Notes: generated by a model from the letters alone, not told the origin. A DNA stretch of 64,000 bases from Fusobacterium perfoetens ATCC 29250 (GCF_000622245.1 NZ_JHXW01000005.1:1-64000); one strand, 5' to 3'. Positions 32,632 to 42,712 are shown, counted from the stretch's first letter. Made by a program: numbers and translations.

Positions 32632-34086
32632 TTAAAAATTAAAATATAAAAATTCTGCTTTAGAATTTAAATATAATATAGAAAAAAATATGCATATTCC
32701 TACTAAAAATATATTTTTATTTTTTTCTTTAAAATTGATTAATTTTTCATAACTGTTTTGTAATTTAATTACTAATATAATTAAAATTAATATTATAATT
32801 CCCTGAATTAACAGTTCCATAACTGAAAAATTATATGCTCCATATTTTAAAAATTTAATTGGCAATACCCCTTTTATTCTAACAGGTAAATATAAATTAG
32901 AAATATCAAACATTCCTCTTATTACTTTTATTGCTCCATCTAGTGTTTCTGCTCTAAAGAATACCCATAATAGATTTACATAGTTGAATGTTATAAACCA
33001 ACCTATTAATTTATTCATTTTTCTTCCTGATGATTTCCACATTCTATGAATTAATATTCCTAATCCATGTAATCCTCCCCAAATTATAAAGTTCCATCCT
33101 GCTCCATGCCATATTCCACTTGCTAAAAATACTATCAATAGATTTATTAATGTTCTTCTCTTTCCATGTCTGTTTCCTCCTAATGGAATATATAAATAAT
33201 TCATCATAAATCTTCCTAATGTCATATGCCATTTTTGCCAAAATTCTTGTATATTTGTTGATTTATATGGAGAATTAAAGTTTATTGGTAATACTATATT
33301 AAACATTAATCCTATTCCCATTGCCATATCACAATATCCACTAAAGTCAAAATATAATTGCATTGTATATGATATTGATGTTAACCATGCTTCTATAAAG
33401 TTTAAACTTTCCATCATATCAAATCCTGCATTGGCAAATAATGCTATTGAATCGGCTATTATTACTTTTTTTGCTAATCCTATTGAAAATAAATATAATC
33501 CTCTATTCATATTTTCATAGTTAATTAATTTATTTTTTTCATTTTCAAATTGTGGTAACATCTCTGTTGGTAATACTATTGGTCCTGCTATTAGTTGTGG
33601 GAAAAATGTTACAAACAGTGAATAACTTAAAAAATCATATTGTAAATTTTTTCTATAATAACTATCTATTACAAATGATAGTTGTTGGAATGTAAAAAAT
33701 GATATTCCAAGTGGTAATAATATATGTAATAGTGGAATATTTGTTTTAAAAATGTAGTTTATATTTTCTACAAAGAAATCATAGTATTTATAATATCCTA
33801 ATATACCTAAATTAAATACTACTCCTAAAATTAATAAAGATTTTCTTTGAATATATGATTCTATTCCTTTCTTATTATTTAACATATTTCCAATAAAATA
33901 GTTTACTAATATTGAAACTACTATTAATATTAGATATTTTTTGTTAAAATATGAATAAAAATAAAGAGAGGCTATCACTAGCCATCCTTTAGCTATATTA
34001 CATTTTCCAAATCTATTTAAGTTAAAATATACTATTAATACTATCGGTAAAAATAGAAATATAAATTCATATGAATTAAATAACAT
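32632..34086 (-). CDS. MBOAT O-acyltransferase, copy 2 (intact)
   Basis: 484 residues, about 11 membrane helices. AlgI/DltB family: YFDFSGYCDMAMGIGLMF, FWQKWHMTLGRFMMNYLYIP, GNRHGKRRTLINLL and the catalytic histidine in ASGIWHGAGWNF. Nearly identical to copy 1 for about 390 residues, then a different C-terminus (NLYLPVRIKGVLPIKFLKYG onward). Immediately precedes SGNH partner B. Likely O-acetylates or otherwise acylates the surface polysaccharide. Confidence 0.92.
   Translation of the reverse strand: MLFNSYEFIFLFLPIVLIVYFNLNRFGKCNIAKGWLVIASLYFYSYFNKKYLILIVVSILVNYFIGNMLNNKKGIESYIQRKSLLILGVVFNLGILGYYKYYDFFVENINYIFKTNIPLLHILLPLGISFFTFQQLSFVIDSYYRKNLQYDFLSYSLFVTFFPQLIAGPIVLPTEMLPQFENEKNKLINYENMNRGLYLFSIGLAKKVIIADSIALFANAGFDMMESLNFIEAWLTSISYTMQLYFDFSGYCDMAMGIGLMFNIVLPINFNSPYKSTNIQEFWQKWHMTLGRFMMNYLYIPLGGNRHGKRRTLINLLIVFLASGIWHGAGWNFIIWGGLHGLGILIHRMWKSSGRKMNKLIGWFITFNYVNLLWVFFRAETLDGAIKVIRGMFDISNLYLPVRIKGVLPIKFLKYGAYNFSVMELLIQGIIILILIILVIKLQNSYEKLINFKEKNKNIFLVGICIFFSILYLNSKAEFLYFNF
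32903..34086 (-). repeat. Direct repeat copy 2 (MBOAT N-terminal four-fifths)
   Basis: Partner of the repeat at 30464-31654. The pair, about 2.4 kb apart in the same orientation, can recombine to delete or duplicate one MBOAT-SGNH module. Confidence 0.85.
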
Positions 34087-34088
34087 TA

Positions 34089-35537
34089 TTACTCCTTAAA
34101 TTTATTTTTTAATTTTTCCAAAAAATTTATTATGTATTTTTCTTTAAATAACAGTAATGATATTGAATAAGCAATTCCACCAAATATTATTGAAAAAATC
34201 AAATTTATTGTTAAATTGGAAGAAAAATTTTTTATATAGTATACTACTATTCCCATAAAAGTACTTGAAATTATTATTTTTACTAGATTAAAAATCGATA
34301 TTTTTATTTTTTTAAAAATATCCATACAAAATAAAATTCTTACAATTATTGCTATAACCTCTGTTATAATTGTTGCTATTGCTGCTCCTAATGCTCCTAT
34401 TTTAGGAATATATAATAAATTAAAAATAAAATTTAACAATGCACCTAATACAACTGACAAAGAATAAACCTTATCTCTTTTATTTGCTACCAAAGTTATA
34501 CTTCCTGTTGAATAAGCTATTCCCATTACCAAAATTAAAATCGAAAAAACTTTCATTACTGGTATACTATTTAAGAAATCAGTTCCAGCAAATACTTTTA
34601 CTATTATATCTGAAATTAGAAACATTCCTATAGTTATTGGTGTTGAAAATAAAAGAATTATTTCTATTCCTATAGTTGCTAATTGATAATATTCCTTTTT
34701 TTTATTTTGACCTAATAAATTACATAACCTTGGATATAATACAGCTACAATTGTAGTGGTTAATACTATTGGTATTTTTCCAAATTTCATTGCAAATGAG
34801 TAATATCCTAATTCTTTCACCCCAACTATATTCTTTACCATTATAGAATCTAAATGGTGTGCTATACTTGCTGATAAAACACTAAAAAATAAAACAAATA
34901 ATGGTTTCAAATGTTTACTTATATCTTTAATTTTTATTTTTTTTAAAACAATATATTTTTTTAAATTTAAAATATTTAATAAATTTGAGCCAACCAAAGA
35001 AAAAATTACAATAAAAACATATATATACATATCATTTTTAGAATTTATAAAAAGCAGTATAGATATAGCGGATAAAAATTTAAAAAATAAATTTCTTTTT
35101 GTTATATATTCTTGATTTTCTATTCCTATATAAAACCATTCAACTCCTATAAAATTAAATATTATATTTAATAAATATATCATAGAAATCTTTTTTATAA
35201 TGATATCATCCATAAGATATTTTATATTTATTAAATAAATAATTATACCTATAATAGTAGTTATCAATAAAATAAAAATTAACTCTAGTACTATTGAAGA
35301 TAATTTTTCTCTATCTTCTCTATATAATGCTACTTCTCTCTTTCCATAAGTATCAATTCCTAAGTTTATAAATAATAAAAAATATGCTACAATAGCTTCC
35401 ACATATTGAATTTTTCCTAAATTTTCTGGTCCTAATTTTTTTACAACTATTGGAAAAATAAAAATTGTAAAGCCTAATGTAAAAAAATTTCGTAAAAAAA
35501 ACATTATAAAATTATGTTTTAGGCTCTTTACTTTCAT
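34089..35537 (-). CDS. wzx: Wzx-type oligosaccharide flippase
   Basis: 482 residues with 12-14 membrane helices and the Polysacc_synt layout: N-terminal NFFTLGFTIFIFPIVVKKLGPENLGKIQY-type opening with KKLGPENLGK, then LGIDTYGKREVA and VLYPRLCNLLGQNKKKEYYQ. It moves undecaprenyl-linked repeat units across the inner membrane. Gene order, between WecC and the acyl-modification modules, fits a Wzx/Wzy-dependent pathway. The symbol is by function; sequence conservation of Wzx is low. Confidence 0.9.
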   Translation of the reverse strand: MKVKSLKHNFIMFFLRNFFTLGFTIFIFPIVVKKLGPENLGKIQYVEAIVAYFLLFINLGIDTYGKREVALYREDREKLSSIVLELIFILLITTIIGIIIYLINIKYLMDDIIIKKISMIYLLNIIFNFIGVEWFYIGIENQEYITKRNLFFKFLSAISILLFINSKNDMYIYVFIVIFSLVGSNLLNILNLKKYIVLKKIKIKDISKHLKPLFVLFFSVLSASIAHHLDSIMVKNIVGVKELGYYSFAMKFGKIPIVLTTTIVAVLYPRLCNLLGQNKKKEYYQLATIGIEIILLFSTPITIGMFLISDIIVKVFAGTDFLNSIPVMKVFSILILVMGIAYSTGSITLVANKRDKVYSLSVVLGALLNFIFNLLYIPKIGALGAAIATIITEVIAIIVRILFCMDIFKKIKISIFNLVKIIISSTFMGIVVYYIKNFSSNLTINLIFSIIFGGIAYSISLLLFKEKYIINFLEKLKNKFKE

Positions 35538-35549
35538 TCTTCTCCTTTT

Positions 35550-36788
35550 TTATTTAATTATTCCTAAACAATCATACACTTTCTTTTCTTTTAATACTTC
35601 TATATTTTCTTTAAATTCTTTATGTCCTTGTGCTAATACTAAATAATCTGCTTTCTCTATTGTTTCCTTAAAACTATAAAGTTCAAAACCATGACTTTCT
35701 TTTTCTCTTACATTTGGTTCACAAGCTATTACTTTATACCCTTTATCTCTTAAGATTTCAGCTATTTCCATTGCTGGTGATTCTCTTAAATCATCTATAT
35801 CTGGTTTATAAGCAAGTCCTAATACTCCTACTGTTAATGATTTATCTCCTTTTAATATTTCATCTACTTTATTTACTATGAATCTTGGTTTAAAATCATT
35901 TATAAGTCTTGCTTCTCTTATTACATTTGCTTCTTTTGGAAATTTTTCTACAATAAACCATGGGTCTACTGCTAAACAATGTCCTCCAACTCCTGCTCCT
36001 GGTGTTAATATATTTACTCTTGGATGTTTATTTGCTAATTTTATTAATTCAAATACATCTATTCCTAATTTATCACAAATTACAGAAAGTTCATTAGCAA
36101 AAGCTATATTTACATCTCTAAATGTATTTTCTACAAGTTTACACATTTCTGCTGTTATATCATCAGTTATATAACAAGTTCCTTCTTTTACCATTGCATC
36201 ATATATAACTTTTGTGTATTCTCCTGCTTCTCTTCTTTCTGCTCCAATTATTCTATCATTATGTTCTAATTCATAAAGAATTCTTCCTGGTAAAACTCTT
36301 TCAGGACAATGAACTGTCATAAATTTTTCTCTTGATATTTTTGATTCTTTTTCTAATATATCTGTCATTAATTTTGTTGTCATTGGTGGTACTGTTGATT
36401 CTAATATTACAAGATTATTTTCTTCTAATACTGTTGCTACTTCTCTTGCTCCACTTTCTACATAAGATAAATCTGCTATTTTTTCTTCATGTTCTTTTTT
36501 AAATGGAGTTGGTACAGAGATTATAAATACATCTGATTTTTCTAATTTGTCTGTTGGTATTAATCTTCCACTATTTATAGCTTCTTCAAATGCTTCTTGT
36601 AAATCTGGCTCTACTATATGAATATGTCCACCTTTTAAAGTTTCTATTACTTTTTTATTTACATCAAATCCATTTACTGTAAATCCTGCTCTTGCAAAAG
36701 CTATGGCCGTAGGAAGTCCTATATACCCCATTCCTAATATTGTGATTTTTAATTCTTTTTTTCTTGCTTTTTCTAATAATTCTTCCAT
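35550..36788 (-). CDS. wecC: UDP-N-acetyl-D-mannosamine dehydrogenase
   Basis: Oxidises UDP-ManNAc to UDP-ManNAcA with NAD+. 412 residues of the UDP-glucose/GDP-mannose dehydrogenase family: GMGYIGLPTAIAFARAGF (Rossmann), ILESTVPPMTT, PERVLPGRIL, and catalytic cysteine in GVGGHCLAVDPWF. Immediately downstream of the 2-epimerase gene, which supplies its substrate. Confidence 0.94.
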   Translation of the reverse strand: MEELLEKARKKELKITILGMGYIGLPTAIAFARAGFTVNGFDVNKKVIETLKGGHIHIVEPDLQEAFEEAINSGRLIPTDKLEKSDVFIISVPTPFKKEHEEKIADLSYVESGAREVATVLEENNLVILESTVPPMTTKLMTDILEKESKISREKFMTVHCPERVLPGRILYELEHNDRIIGAERREAGEYTKVIYDAMVKEGTCYITDDITAEMCKLVENTFRDVNIAFANELSVICDKLGIDVFELIKLANKHPRVNILTPGAGVGGHCLAVDPWFIVEKFPKEANVIREARLINDFKPRFIVNKVDEILKGDKSLTVGVLGLAYKPDIDDLRESPAMEIAEILRDKGYKVIACEPNVREKESHGFELYSFKETIEKADYLVLAQGHKEFKENIEVLKEKKVYDCLGIIK

Positions 36789-36811
36789 CTTTTCCCTCTT
36801 TATATATTAAA

Positions 36812-37912
36812 TTATTTGCTAACACTTTCTAAATATTTTCTTATTCTTTCTGATGTTTTTCCATCACCATATGGATTATTAGCTTTTGACATTTTTTCAT
36901 ATAATTCTCCCTCTAATAATTCCATATATTTTATTACATCTTCATATTTTGTTCCAACCAATTTAGCTGTTCCTGCTTCTATAGCTTCAGGTCTTTCTGT
37001 TGTATCACGAAGTACCAATGTAGGTTTTCCTAAACTTGGAGCTTCCTCTTGAACTCCTCCTGAATCTGTCATTATATAATGTGCTCCATCCATTATTGCT
37101 ATAAACTCTAAATATTCTAATGGTTCTATTAAAATTTTTCTTTCAAAAGTATCCAATACTTTATGTACCACTTCTCTTACTAATGGGTTTAAATGCATTG
37201 GAAACACTAAATATAAATCATCATGTTTCTCTAAATAATCTCTTACTGCTTTAAGAGTTTCTTCCATTGACTTTCCCCAATTCTCTCTTCTATGCATTGT
37301 AATTAAAATATATTTCTTATTTTCTACACCATATTTTCTTTTTATAAATTCTATATCTTCACTTTTATTTTTCTTTACCCAATAAAGTGCATCTATTACT
37401 GTATTTCCAACTTTTAAAATTTTATCCTTTGGATAATTTTCTTTTAAAAGATTTTTTACATTTACATCTGTTGGAGCAAAATGAATACTTGTTATATTTC
37501 CTACAAGTTTTCTATTAGCTTCCTCAGGAAATGGCGAATAAATATTTCCTGTTCTAAGTCCTGCTTCAATATGTCCTACTGGTATTTGATTATAAAATCC
37601 TACTAAAGCTCCTGCTAAAACTGATGTTGTATCTCCTTGAACTAATATATAATCAAAATTTTCTTTTTTTACAATCTCATCAAGTTTAATTATAAGTCTA
37701 CCAGTTAATTCTGATAACCCTTGTCCTTGTTTCATTATTTGTAAATCATAATCAGGAGTTATTCCAAAAAGATTTAATACTTGATAAAGCATTTCTTTGT
37801 GTTGTCCTGTTACTACTGCTTTTACATCTATTCCATTATTTTTTAATTCATGATATACAGGAGCCACTTTAATTGCTTCTGGTCTTGTTCCAAATATTAA
37901 TCCTACTTTCAT
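36812..37912 (-). CDS. wecB: UDP-N-acetylglucosamine 2-epimerase (non-hydrolysing)
   Basis: Interconverts UDP-GlcNAc and UDP-ManNAc. 366 residues: VGLIFGTRPEAIKVAPVYHEL, TGQHKEML, VQGDTTSVLAGA, HIEAGLRTG, PFPEEANRKL, TMHRRENWG and TDSGGVQEEAPSLGKPTLVLRDTTERPEA. Works with WecC to make UDP-ManNAcA for the polysaccharide. Confidence 0.96.
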   Translation of the reverse strand: MKVGLIFGTRPEAIKVAPVYHELKNNGIDVKAVVTGQHKEMLYQVLNLFGITPDYDLQIMKQGQGLSELTGRLIIKLDEIVKKENFDYILVQGDTTSVLAGALVGFYNQIPVGHIEAGLRTGNIYSPFPEEANRKLVGNITSIHFAPTDVNVKNLLKENYPKDKILKVGNTVIDALYWVKKNKSEDIEFIKRKYGVENKKYILITMHRRENWGKSMEETLKAVRDYLEKHDDLYLVFPMHLNPLVREVVHKVLDTFERKILIEPLEYLEFIAIMDGAHYIMTDSGGVQEEAPSLGKPTLVLRDTTERPEAIEAGTAKLVGTKYEDVIKYMELLEGELYEKMSKANNPYGDGKTSERIRKYLESVSK

Positions 37913-37914
37913 TG

Positions 37915-39657
37915 TTAAATTTCTCCTATTTTAAAAATACTTGTTATTATATATTCTTTTTTATTTTCTATATTTTTTATTTCTAATTTTTTAACTAAAA
38001 TTTCTTGATTATATCCTAAAGAAATATAAGCATCAACTATATTAACTTCTATTTTATCTTTTGTTTCTATATTTAATACTATTTCATTATTATTTAATGA
38101 TATTTCTTTCTCAGAAATCTTATTAATAGTTTTTATTTCACTAGAAAATATCCAACTAATTATAAACTTATCTGTATTTTTTATAATATCTTTTACTTCT
38201 ATTTTTTTAAAATCTTTTTCTAAGTTTATTTTTCTTATATGTTCTTTTTTATTCTTTAGAATATTACTTCCTTTTATAAAAAAATTATCTAATTCTTCTT
38301 TTGTTTCAAAGAGGTTTTGTGAAGAATTAATCCATCTAAAACTTCCTATTTGTTTACTTTGGTCTTCATTTAAATATACGGTATTATGAGATAAAGTTCC
38401 TCTATAATATTTTCTTTTATTTATATCTATATTATAATTATATGTTCCAGAATCAATTAAAATTTCTTTTCCATTTAACATTAATTCCATTGCCATTCCG
38501 TCAGAATGTGAATGATAAATTTGTTTTTGATTATGAATAAAAAAATAATTTTCTTTTTGTCTATAAACAAAATACTTTCCAATATTAAAAATATTTTGTT
38601 TATCTATTTTTTCATATTCTTCTTTATTATTTAGTTTAATATCATAAATTTCTTCTAATAATTTTATTTCACCTTTTTTTTCTTTCTCAAATAGTGAATT
38701 TAAACTTTCTACAAAATTATAAAATGCCATATTATAATCTAATTTATAAAACATTCCCTCATCATTATCACCAAAATCAGGATAATTCTTATTTGGTTTT
38801 TCAATAGATTTTAAAAATATTGTTGCTCTTTTTAATTTCTCTAATATTTCATCTTCTAAAAAATTATCATTACTTTTTTTAGAAAATAAAAATACCATAA
38901 TATACATTTGTAAAACAAATCTATGATAAGATAAACTTGCTTCTTCATAGGTTCCGTCTATATGTAAATGATTTGAATAAGTTTTTAATATTCTTTTAGC
39001 TTTTTCTTCCCATTTTTTATTTTCAGAAAATTTTAAAAATTTAGAAATACAATATAAAGTTGCAGCTTCTCCTATTACATGATTATTTGGAATACATTTT
39101 TCTGAATATTTAATATCATTGTATATATGTAGTCCATGAAGATAAATTAATTTTTCATAATTTAAATTTTTGTCTTTAAGTAATATATAAAAATTTATTA
39201 AAGAAATTCCTCTTATAGCTACTTCTAAATTATTATTCCAATTTATTCCAATATTATATGGATTTTTTTCTATCCATTCATTCAAAATATTTTTAGCTAA
39301 TTCTTCTTTATTATTTAAAATTAACAAAGGTAAAAATTGCAATCTATTTATTTCCCATATTTCTTTTATATCTCCATAATCTTTTAAATTTTCTAAATAC
39401 CATTTTTTGCCATTTTTAAAATCTTTCCAATTTAAATTTTCTATATTCAAATATTTATTAAAGATTCTAAATCTATTTTCTCCAATTTTTTTTCTAAAAT
39501 TATTTTTTTTAAAATTACAACACAACTCTAATTCTACTTCTTTTAATTCTTTCTTTTTTTCAAAAATATTCATTTTTATTAAAAGTTTTCTTTTTACCTT
39601 CTCAAAAATTTCTCCTTTAAAAGTTGCCTTATAATAATCTATATATTTATTTATCAT
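37915..39657 (-). CDS. Heparinase II/III family protein
   Basis: About 580 residues from the ATG at 39657 (two codons into a TTG-started frame). N-terminal helical toroid (IWEINRLQFLPLL, NPYNIGINWNNNLEVAIR, NNHVIGEAATLY) and a C-terminal beta domain with HSHSDGMAMELMLNG and LIDSGTYNY, the Heparinase II/III-like signature. No signal peptide. Such genes occur in many capsule/O-antigen clusters next to a GT4 gene; the role there is uncertain, perhaps uronate-polymer trimming or lyase activity. It overlaps the GT4 gene by about 11 nt. Confidence 0.88.
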   Translation of the reverse strand: MINKYIDYYKATFKGEIFEKVKRKLLIKMNIFEKKKELKEVELELCCNFKKNNFRKKIGENRFRIFNKYLNIENLNWKDFKNGKKWYLENLKDYGDIKEIWEINRLQFLPLLILNNKEELAKNILNEWIEKNPYNIGINWNNNLEVAIRGISLINFYILLKDKNLNYEKLIYLHGLHIYNDIKYSEKCIPNNHVIGEAATLYCISKFLKFSENKKWEEKAKRILKTYSNHLHIDGTYEEASLSYHRFVLQMYIMVFLFSKKSNDNFLEDEILEKLKRATIFLKSIEKPNKNYPDFGDNDEGMFYKLDYNMAFYNFVESLNSLFEKEKKGEIKLLEEIYDIKLNNKEEYEKIDKQNIFNIGKYFVYRQKENYFFIHNQKQIYHSHSDGMAMELMLNGKEILIDSGTYNYNIDINKRKYYRGTLSHNTVYLNEDQSKQIGSFRWINSSQNLFETKEELDNFFIKGSNILKNKKEHIRKINLEKDFKKIEVKDIIKNTDKFIISWIFSSEIKTINKISEKEISLNNNEIVLNIETKDKIEVNIVDAYISLGYNQEILVKKLEIKNIENKKEYIITSIFKIGEI

Positions 39658-40828
39658 CTTCAATTACCTTTTCTATTAAATTAGCATATTTTATAGATAA
39701 ATTTTTTCTTGAATATTTTTTTCTCAATTTATCTGTATCTGGTTTTATATAGCTATTATTTTCTATATCATAAATTACCTTATCTAAAACTTTATTTAAT
39801 TTTTCTATATTATTAGATTCAAAATAATATTGTTGAGAAAATTCATTTTCTAAAATATTTCTCGCTACTCCTTCTAACCCAAAAATTATTGGTTTTTTTG
39901 AAGCTAAATACTCAAAAATTTTTGAAGGAATAGTTTTTTCAAACATTTTTATATTTTTTAATTGAACAAACAATATGTCTGATTCTTCATATATTTTTAA
40001 TAGCTCATTCCTAGGAACAGAAGAAGTCAAAGTTATATTATTTACATTTTTCATTTTAGACTTTATTTCTTTTTCTTGACTTCCTTTACCTATTAAAATT
40101 ATTTCTATATCTTTTCTATATTTAGCTAATTCTATTAAAATTTTTATATCTTGAGCTATTCCTAAATTACCTGCATACAATATCTTATATTTTTCTTTTT
40201 TAGTCAAATTTAAAGCTTTACTCTCAAAATAATCTAAAATATAATCATCTATTCCATTAGTTATTAATTCCATTCTTTTTACATTATAATTTTTTTCTAA
40301 ATATTTAAAAAAGCCTGGTGAGTTATATACCAAAAAAGTACTTTTTCTATACATAAATTTTTCTAGTAACTTTAGAAATAAATATATAGGATTATACTTC
40401 TTCATTACATTCATATCTAAAACTATATCTGGCCATAAATCTCTTATATCTAATAAAAATATCTTATTATTAATTTTTGAAATAAAAGCTCCTGCTACCC
40501 CAACTAAAAGTTGTGGACTCGTTGCTATTATTATATCACAATCTTTTGAATATCTTTTTCCTTCTCTTATTGCTTCAAGAAAATATCCAAAATATTTAAT
40601 TGCTCTCTGAAATATATTATTTTTTAAATCACTTTTATTAATTCTTATTATATTTACATTTTTATATTTAAATTCTTTAAATTCTTCTAATTTTATTCTA
40701 TTTGGATAAGAAGCTATTATTGTTACTTCGTGATTTCTATCAGCTAACTCTTTTACTATACTTTCAAATCTAAATGATGAAGCTCCTAAATCAGGAGTAA
40801 AATTATCTATAAATAAACAAATCTTCAT
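39647..40828 (-). CDS. Glycosyltransferase family 4 (WbuB-like)
   Basis: 393 residues, two Rossmann domains. N-terminal DNFTPDLGASSFRFESIVKE and LVYNSPGFFKYLEK; C-terminal GT4 core ILYAGNLGIAQDI, ILIGKGSQEKEIK, SDILFVQLK and ASKKPIIFGLEG. It resembles the WbuB group that transfers an N-acetylated deoxysugar. Coupled to the heparinase-like gene by overlap. Confidence 0.88.
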   Translation of the reverse strand: MKICLFIDNFTPDLGASSFRFESIVKELADRNHEVTIIASYPNRIKLEEFKEFKYKNVNIIRINKSDLKNNIFQRAIKYFGYFLEAIREGKRYSKDCDIIIATSPQLLVGVAGAFISKINNKIFLLDIRDLWPDIVLDMNVMKKYNPIYLFLKLLEKFMYRKSTFLVYNSPGFFKYLEKNYNVKRMELITNGIDDYILDYFESKALNLTKKEKYKILYAGNLGIAQDIKILIELAKYRKDIEIILIGKGSQEKEIKSKMKNVNNITLTSSVPRNELLKIYEESDILFVQLKNIKMFEKTIPSKIFEYLASKKPIIFGLEGVARNILENEFSQQYYFESNNIEKLNKVLDKVIYDIENNSYIKPDTDKLRKKYSRKNLSIKYANLIEKVIEDDK

Positions 40829-40833
40829 TTAAC

Positions 40834-42117
40834 TTAAATTCCCTTCCCAAAAATTACAATTTTTACAGTTTTAAATAATATAATTATATCAAGAATTATA
40901 TCTTGGTGTTTAATATAATATAAATCATACTCTAATTTCTCTTTTACTTCTTCAAGAGTAGAGCTATAAAAATACATTGTCTGAGCCCAACCTGTTATTC
41001 CAGGTCTTACTACATATCTTAAGTTATAATTCTTTATTTTTTCCTCATATTCATGCCCTAACTCATTCCATTCTGGTCTTGGTCCTACAAAGGACATCTC
41101 TCCTCTAAAAACATTTATAAGTTGTGGTAATTCATCTAACCTAGTTTTTCTTATAAAATGTCCTATTTTTGTTATTCTATCATCAGTTTCACTAGCATAT
41201 TTAGAAAATTTATTTGGGTCATGTACTTTCATACTTCTAAATTTAATAATTTCAAATTCCTGTCCATTCATTCCTATTCTTTTTTGTTTAAAAAAAGCAG
41301 GTCCCCCATCAGTTTTTACTAAAATAAAAGTTATCATCATAAAAGGAAAAGAAACTATCAATAAAATTATAGAAACAATAATATCAAAAGCTCTCTTTAT
41401 TCTTCTTTGCATACTATCATTAAAAGATGTAAATCCTCCACCCATTAATACCCAAAGGCTATCAATTTTGTCAACATCTACTTTTCCCTCTTCTTCTTCA
41501 AGGAAAGAAAGATAATCTATAACTTTTACCCCTTTTAATTTAAGATTCATCACCATATCAGCATATCTTTTTACTTGTTTTCTACTTGTAAAAATTATCT
41601 CATCTATTCCTTTTTCTTTAACTATACTTTCTATATCCTCTACTTTTCCTAAGTAATTATTTAAGATTTCTATATTTTCATGAATATAGCCAATATAATT
41701 ATACTTATCTTTATTTTCATTTAAAATATTTATTATTTTTTCTGTTGGTGTATCATAACCAAGAATTAACACTCTACTAGTTTTTCTACTTAAAAAAGAA
41801 AGTAAATATTTACTTAAAATTTGAATTACTGTATACAAAACAAAAACAAAGATAGTTTTTTTATCTTTATTTAATAACAACATAAAAATAAATCCTAAAC
41901 CATTTATTATTATGGAAAGAATTATTTTTTTACTATTTACCTTATACGAATTAAAATTAGCAATATCAAATAGATAGTACATTAAGAATATAATTAAAAA
42001 TACTATTCCTGAAATTAAATTTTCAGCGACCTTAAAATATTCAAACAATCCTAAATATGTCAGCAACAAAATAAAAAAATATATTGTCCTAACCTTTACA
42101 TTCAAAAAATGCTTCAT
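40834..42117 (-). CDS. Polyprenyl-phosphate phosphoglycosyl transferase (WbaP/WcaJ type)
   Basis: Initiating enzyme that loads the first sugar phosphate onto undecaprenyl phosphate. 427 residues: four N-terminal membrane helices, a CoA-binding-like domain (VLILGYDTPTEKIINILNEN), then the bacterial sugar transferase domain from about residue 240 with RAFDIIVSIILLIVSFPFMM, GGPAFFKQKRIGMNGQEF, KFRSM, TRLDELPQLINV and MSFVGPRPEW. First gene of unit A behind a good promoter. Confidence 0.95.
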   Translation of the reverse strand: MKHFLNVKVRTIYFFILLLTYLGLFEYFKVAENLISGIVFLIIFLMYYLFDIANFNSYKVNSKKIILSIIINGLGFIFMLLLNKDKKTIFVFVLYTVIQILSKYLLSFLSRKTSRVLILGYDTPTEKIINILNENKDKYNYIGYIHENIEILNNYLGKVEDIESIVKEKGIDEIIFTSRKQVKRYADMVMNLKLKGVKVIDYLSFLEEEEGKVDVDKIDSLWVLMGGGFTSFNDSMQRRIKRAFDIIVSIILLIVSFPFMMITFILVKTDGGPAFFKQKRIGMNGQEFEIIKFRSMKVHDPNKFSKYASETDDRITKIGHFIRKTRLDELPQLINVFRGEMSFVGPRPEWNELGHEYEEKIKNYNLRYVVRPGITGWAQTMYFYSSTLEEVKEKLEYDLYYIKHQDIILDIIILFKTVKIVIFGKGI

Positions 42118-42155
42118 AATTTCTACCCCACTATACCTATTTTTCTTGCTTAATA

Positions 42156-42184
42156 ATTATACTACATTCTCCTTTTATTTTCAA
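42156..42184 (-). promoter_or_regulatory. Promoter of polysaccharide unit A
   Basis: Minus strand TTGAAA (42179-42184), 17-nt spacer, TATAAT (42156-42161). Upstream are two TTTGACA direct repeats spaced exactly 10 nt (42201-42207 and 42211-42217 on the plus strand as TGTCAAA) and a related TTGACA at 42274-42279, possible activator or repressor sites. Confidence 0.7.
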
Positions 42185-42275
42185 CTAAAATTTATTATGA
42201 TGTCAAATTTTGTCAAATTATATTTTACACTTTTTTCAGAAAATACAATAAAACTATACCCCCTTCAAATTTTTG

Positions 42276-42642
42276 TCAACTTTTTACTCTATAAGTTTTA
42301 ATTCCCTTTTTTATCTCTTTTCTATATTCTACAAATTCTATTAATTTTACTTTTAATCTTTCAGATATTCCCTCTTCATTTTGAATTTTTCACATATATT
42401 ATTATTTATATTATTTTCTTTATATTTTTTATTTATATTTATTTCTTTATTATCTAAAGTTTTTCGGAAACTAGTTTCTAAATTTTTTGGAAACTGTATA
42501 TCAAAATTTTTAGAAACTAAATTATAAATTTTTTGGCTATTAATTTAAAAAAACCTTTTTCAATCCCAAGCTCCCTAACTAAATTTTTGTTAATTGCAAA
42601 ATAATTCCCAGTTATTAGCAATTTTTTTATTGATTCTTTCAT
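42276..42642 (-). pseudogene. Decayed phage-type replication gene
   Basis: Minus strand from an ATG at 42642 with a good ribosome site (GGGGG): MKESIKKLLITGNYFAINKN continues to a stop after about 41 codons. A second frame then reads LVSKNFDIQFPKNLETSFRK, and a third ends with EGISERLKVKLIEFVEYRKE followed by IKKGIKTYRVKS and a stop. The opening and ending resemble DnaD-like or replisome-organiser proteins of prophages and plasmids, with the middle deleted. Family assignment is tentative; the frame-hopping decay is directly visible. Confidence 0.6.
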
Positions 42643-42657
42643 AATATTTCCCCCTTT

Positions 42658-42712
42658 TTATCTTTTATGATAACAAATTTTACTCCTATATTTTATGATT
42701 ATCAATGATAAT
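42658..42712. promoter_or_regulatory. Palindromic operator sites between XRE gene and replication remnant
   Basis: TTATC-TTTTAT-GATAA (42658-42673) and a perfect 15-bp palindrome ATTATCAATGATAAT (42698-42712) share GATAA half sites; a further GATAA lies at about 42738. They occupy the divergent promoter region, as in phage lysogeny switches, and are probably bound by the XRE protein next door. Confidence 0.65.

Noticed and set aside
39647-39663. Frameshift between the GT4 gene and the heparinase-like gene
   Set aside because: The overlap is short, both proteins are full length, and a coupled start ATG at 39657 is available.
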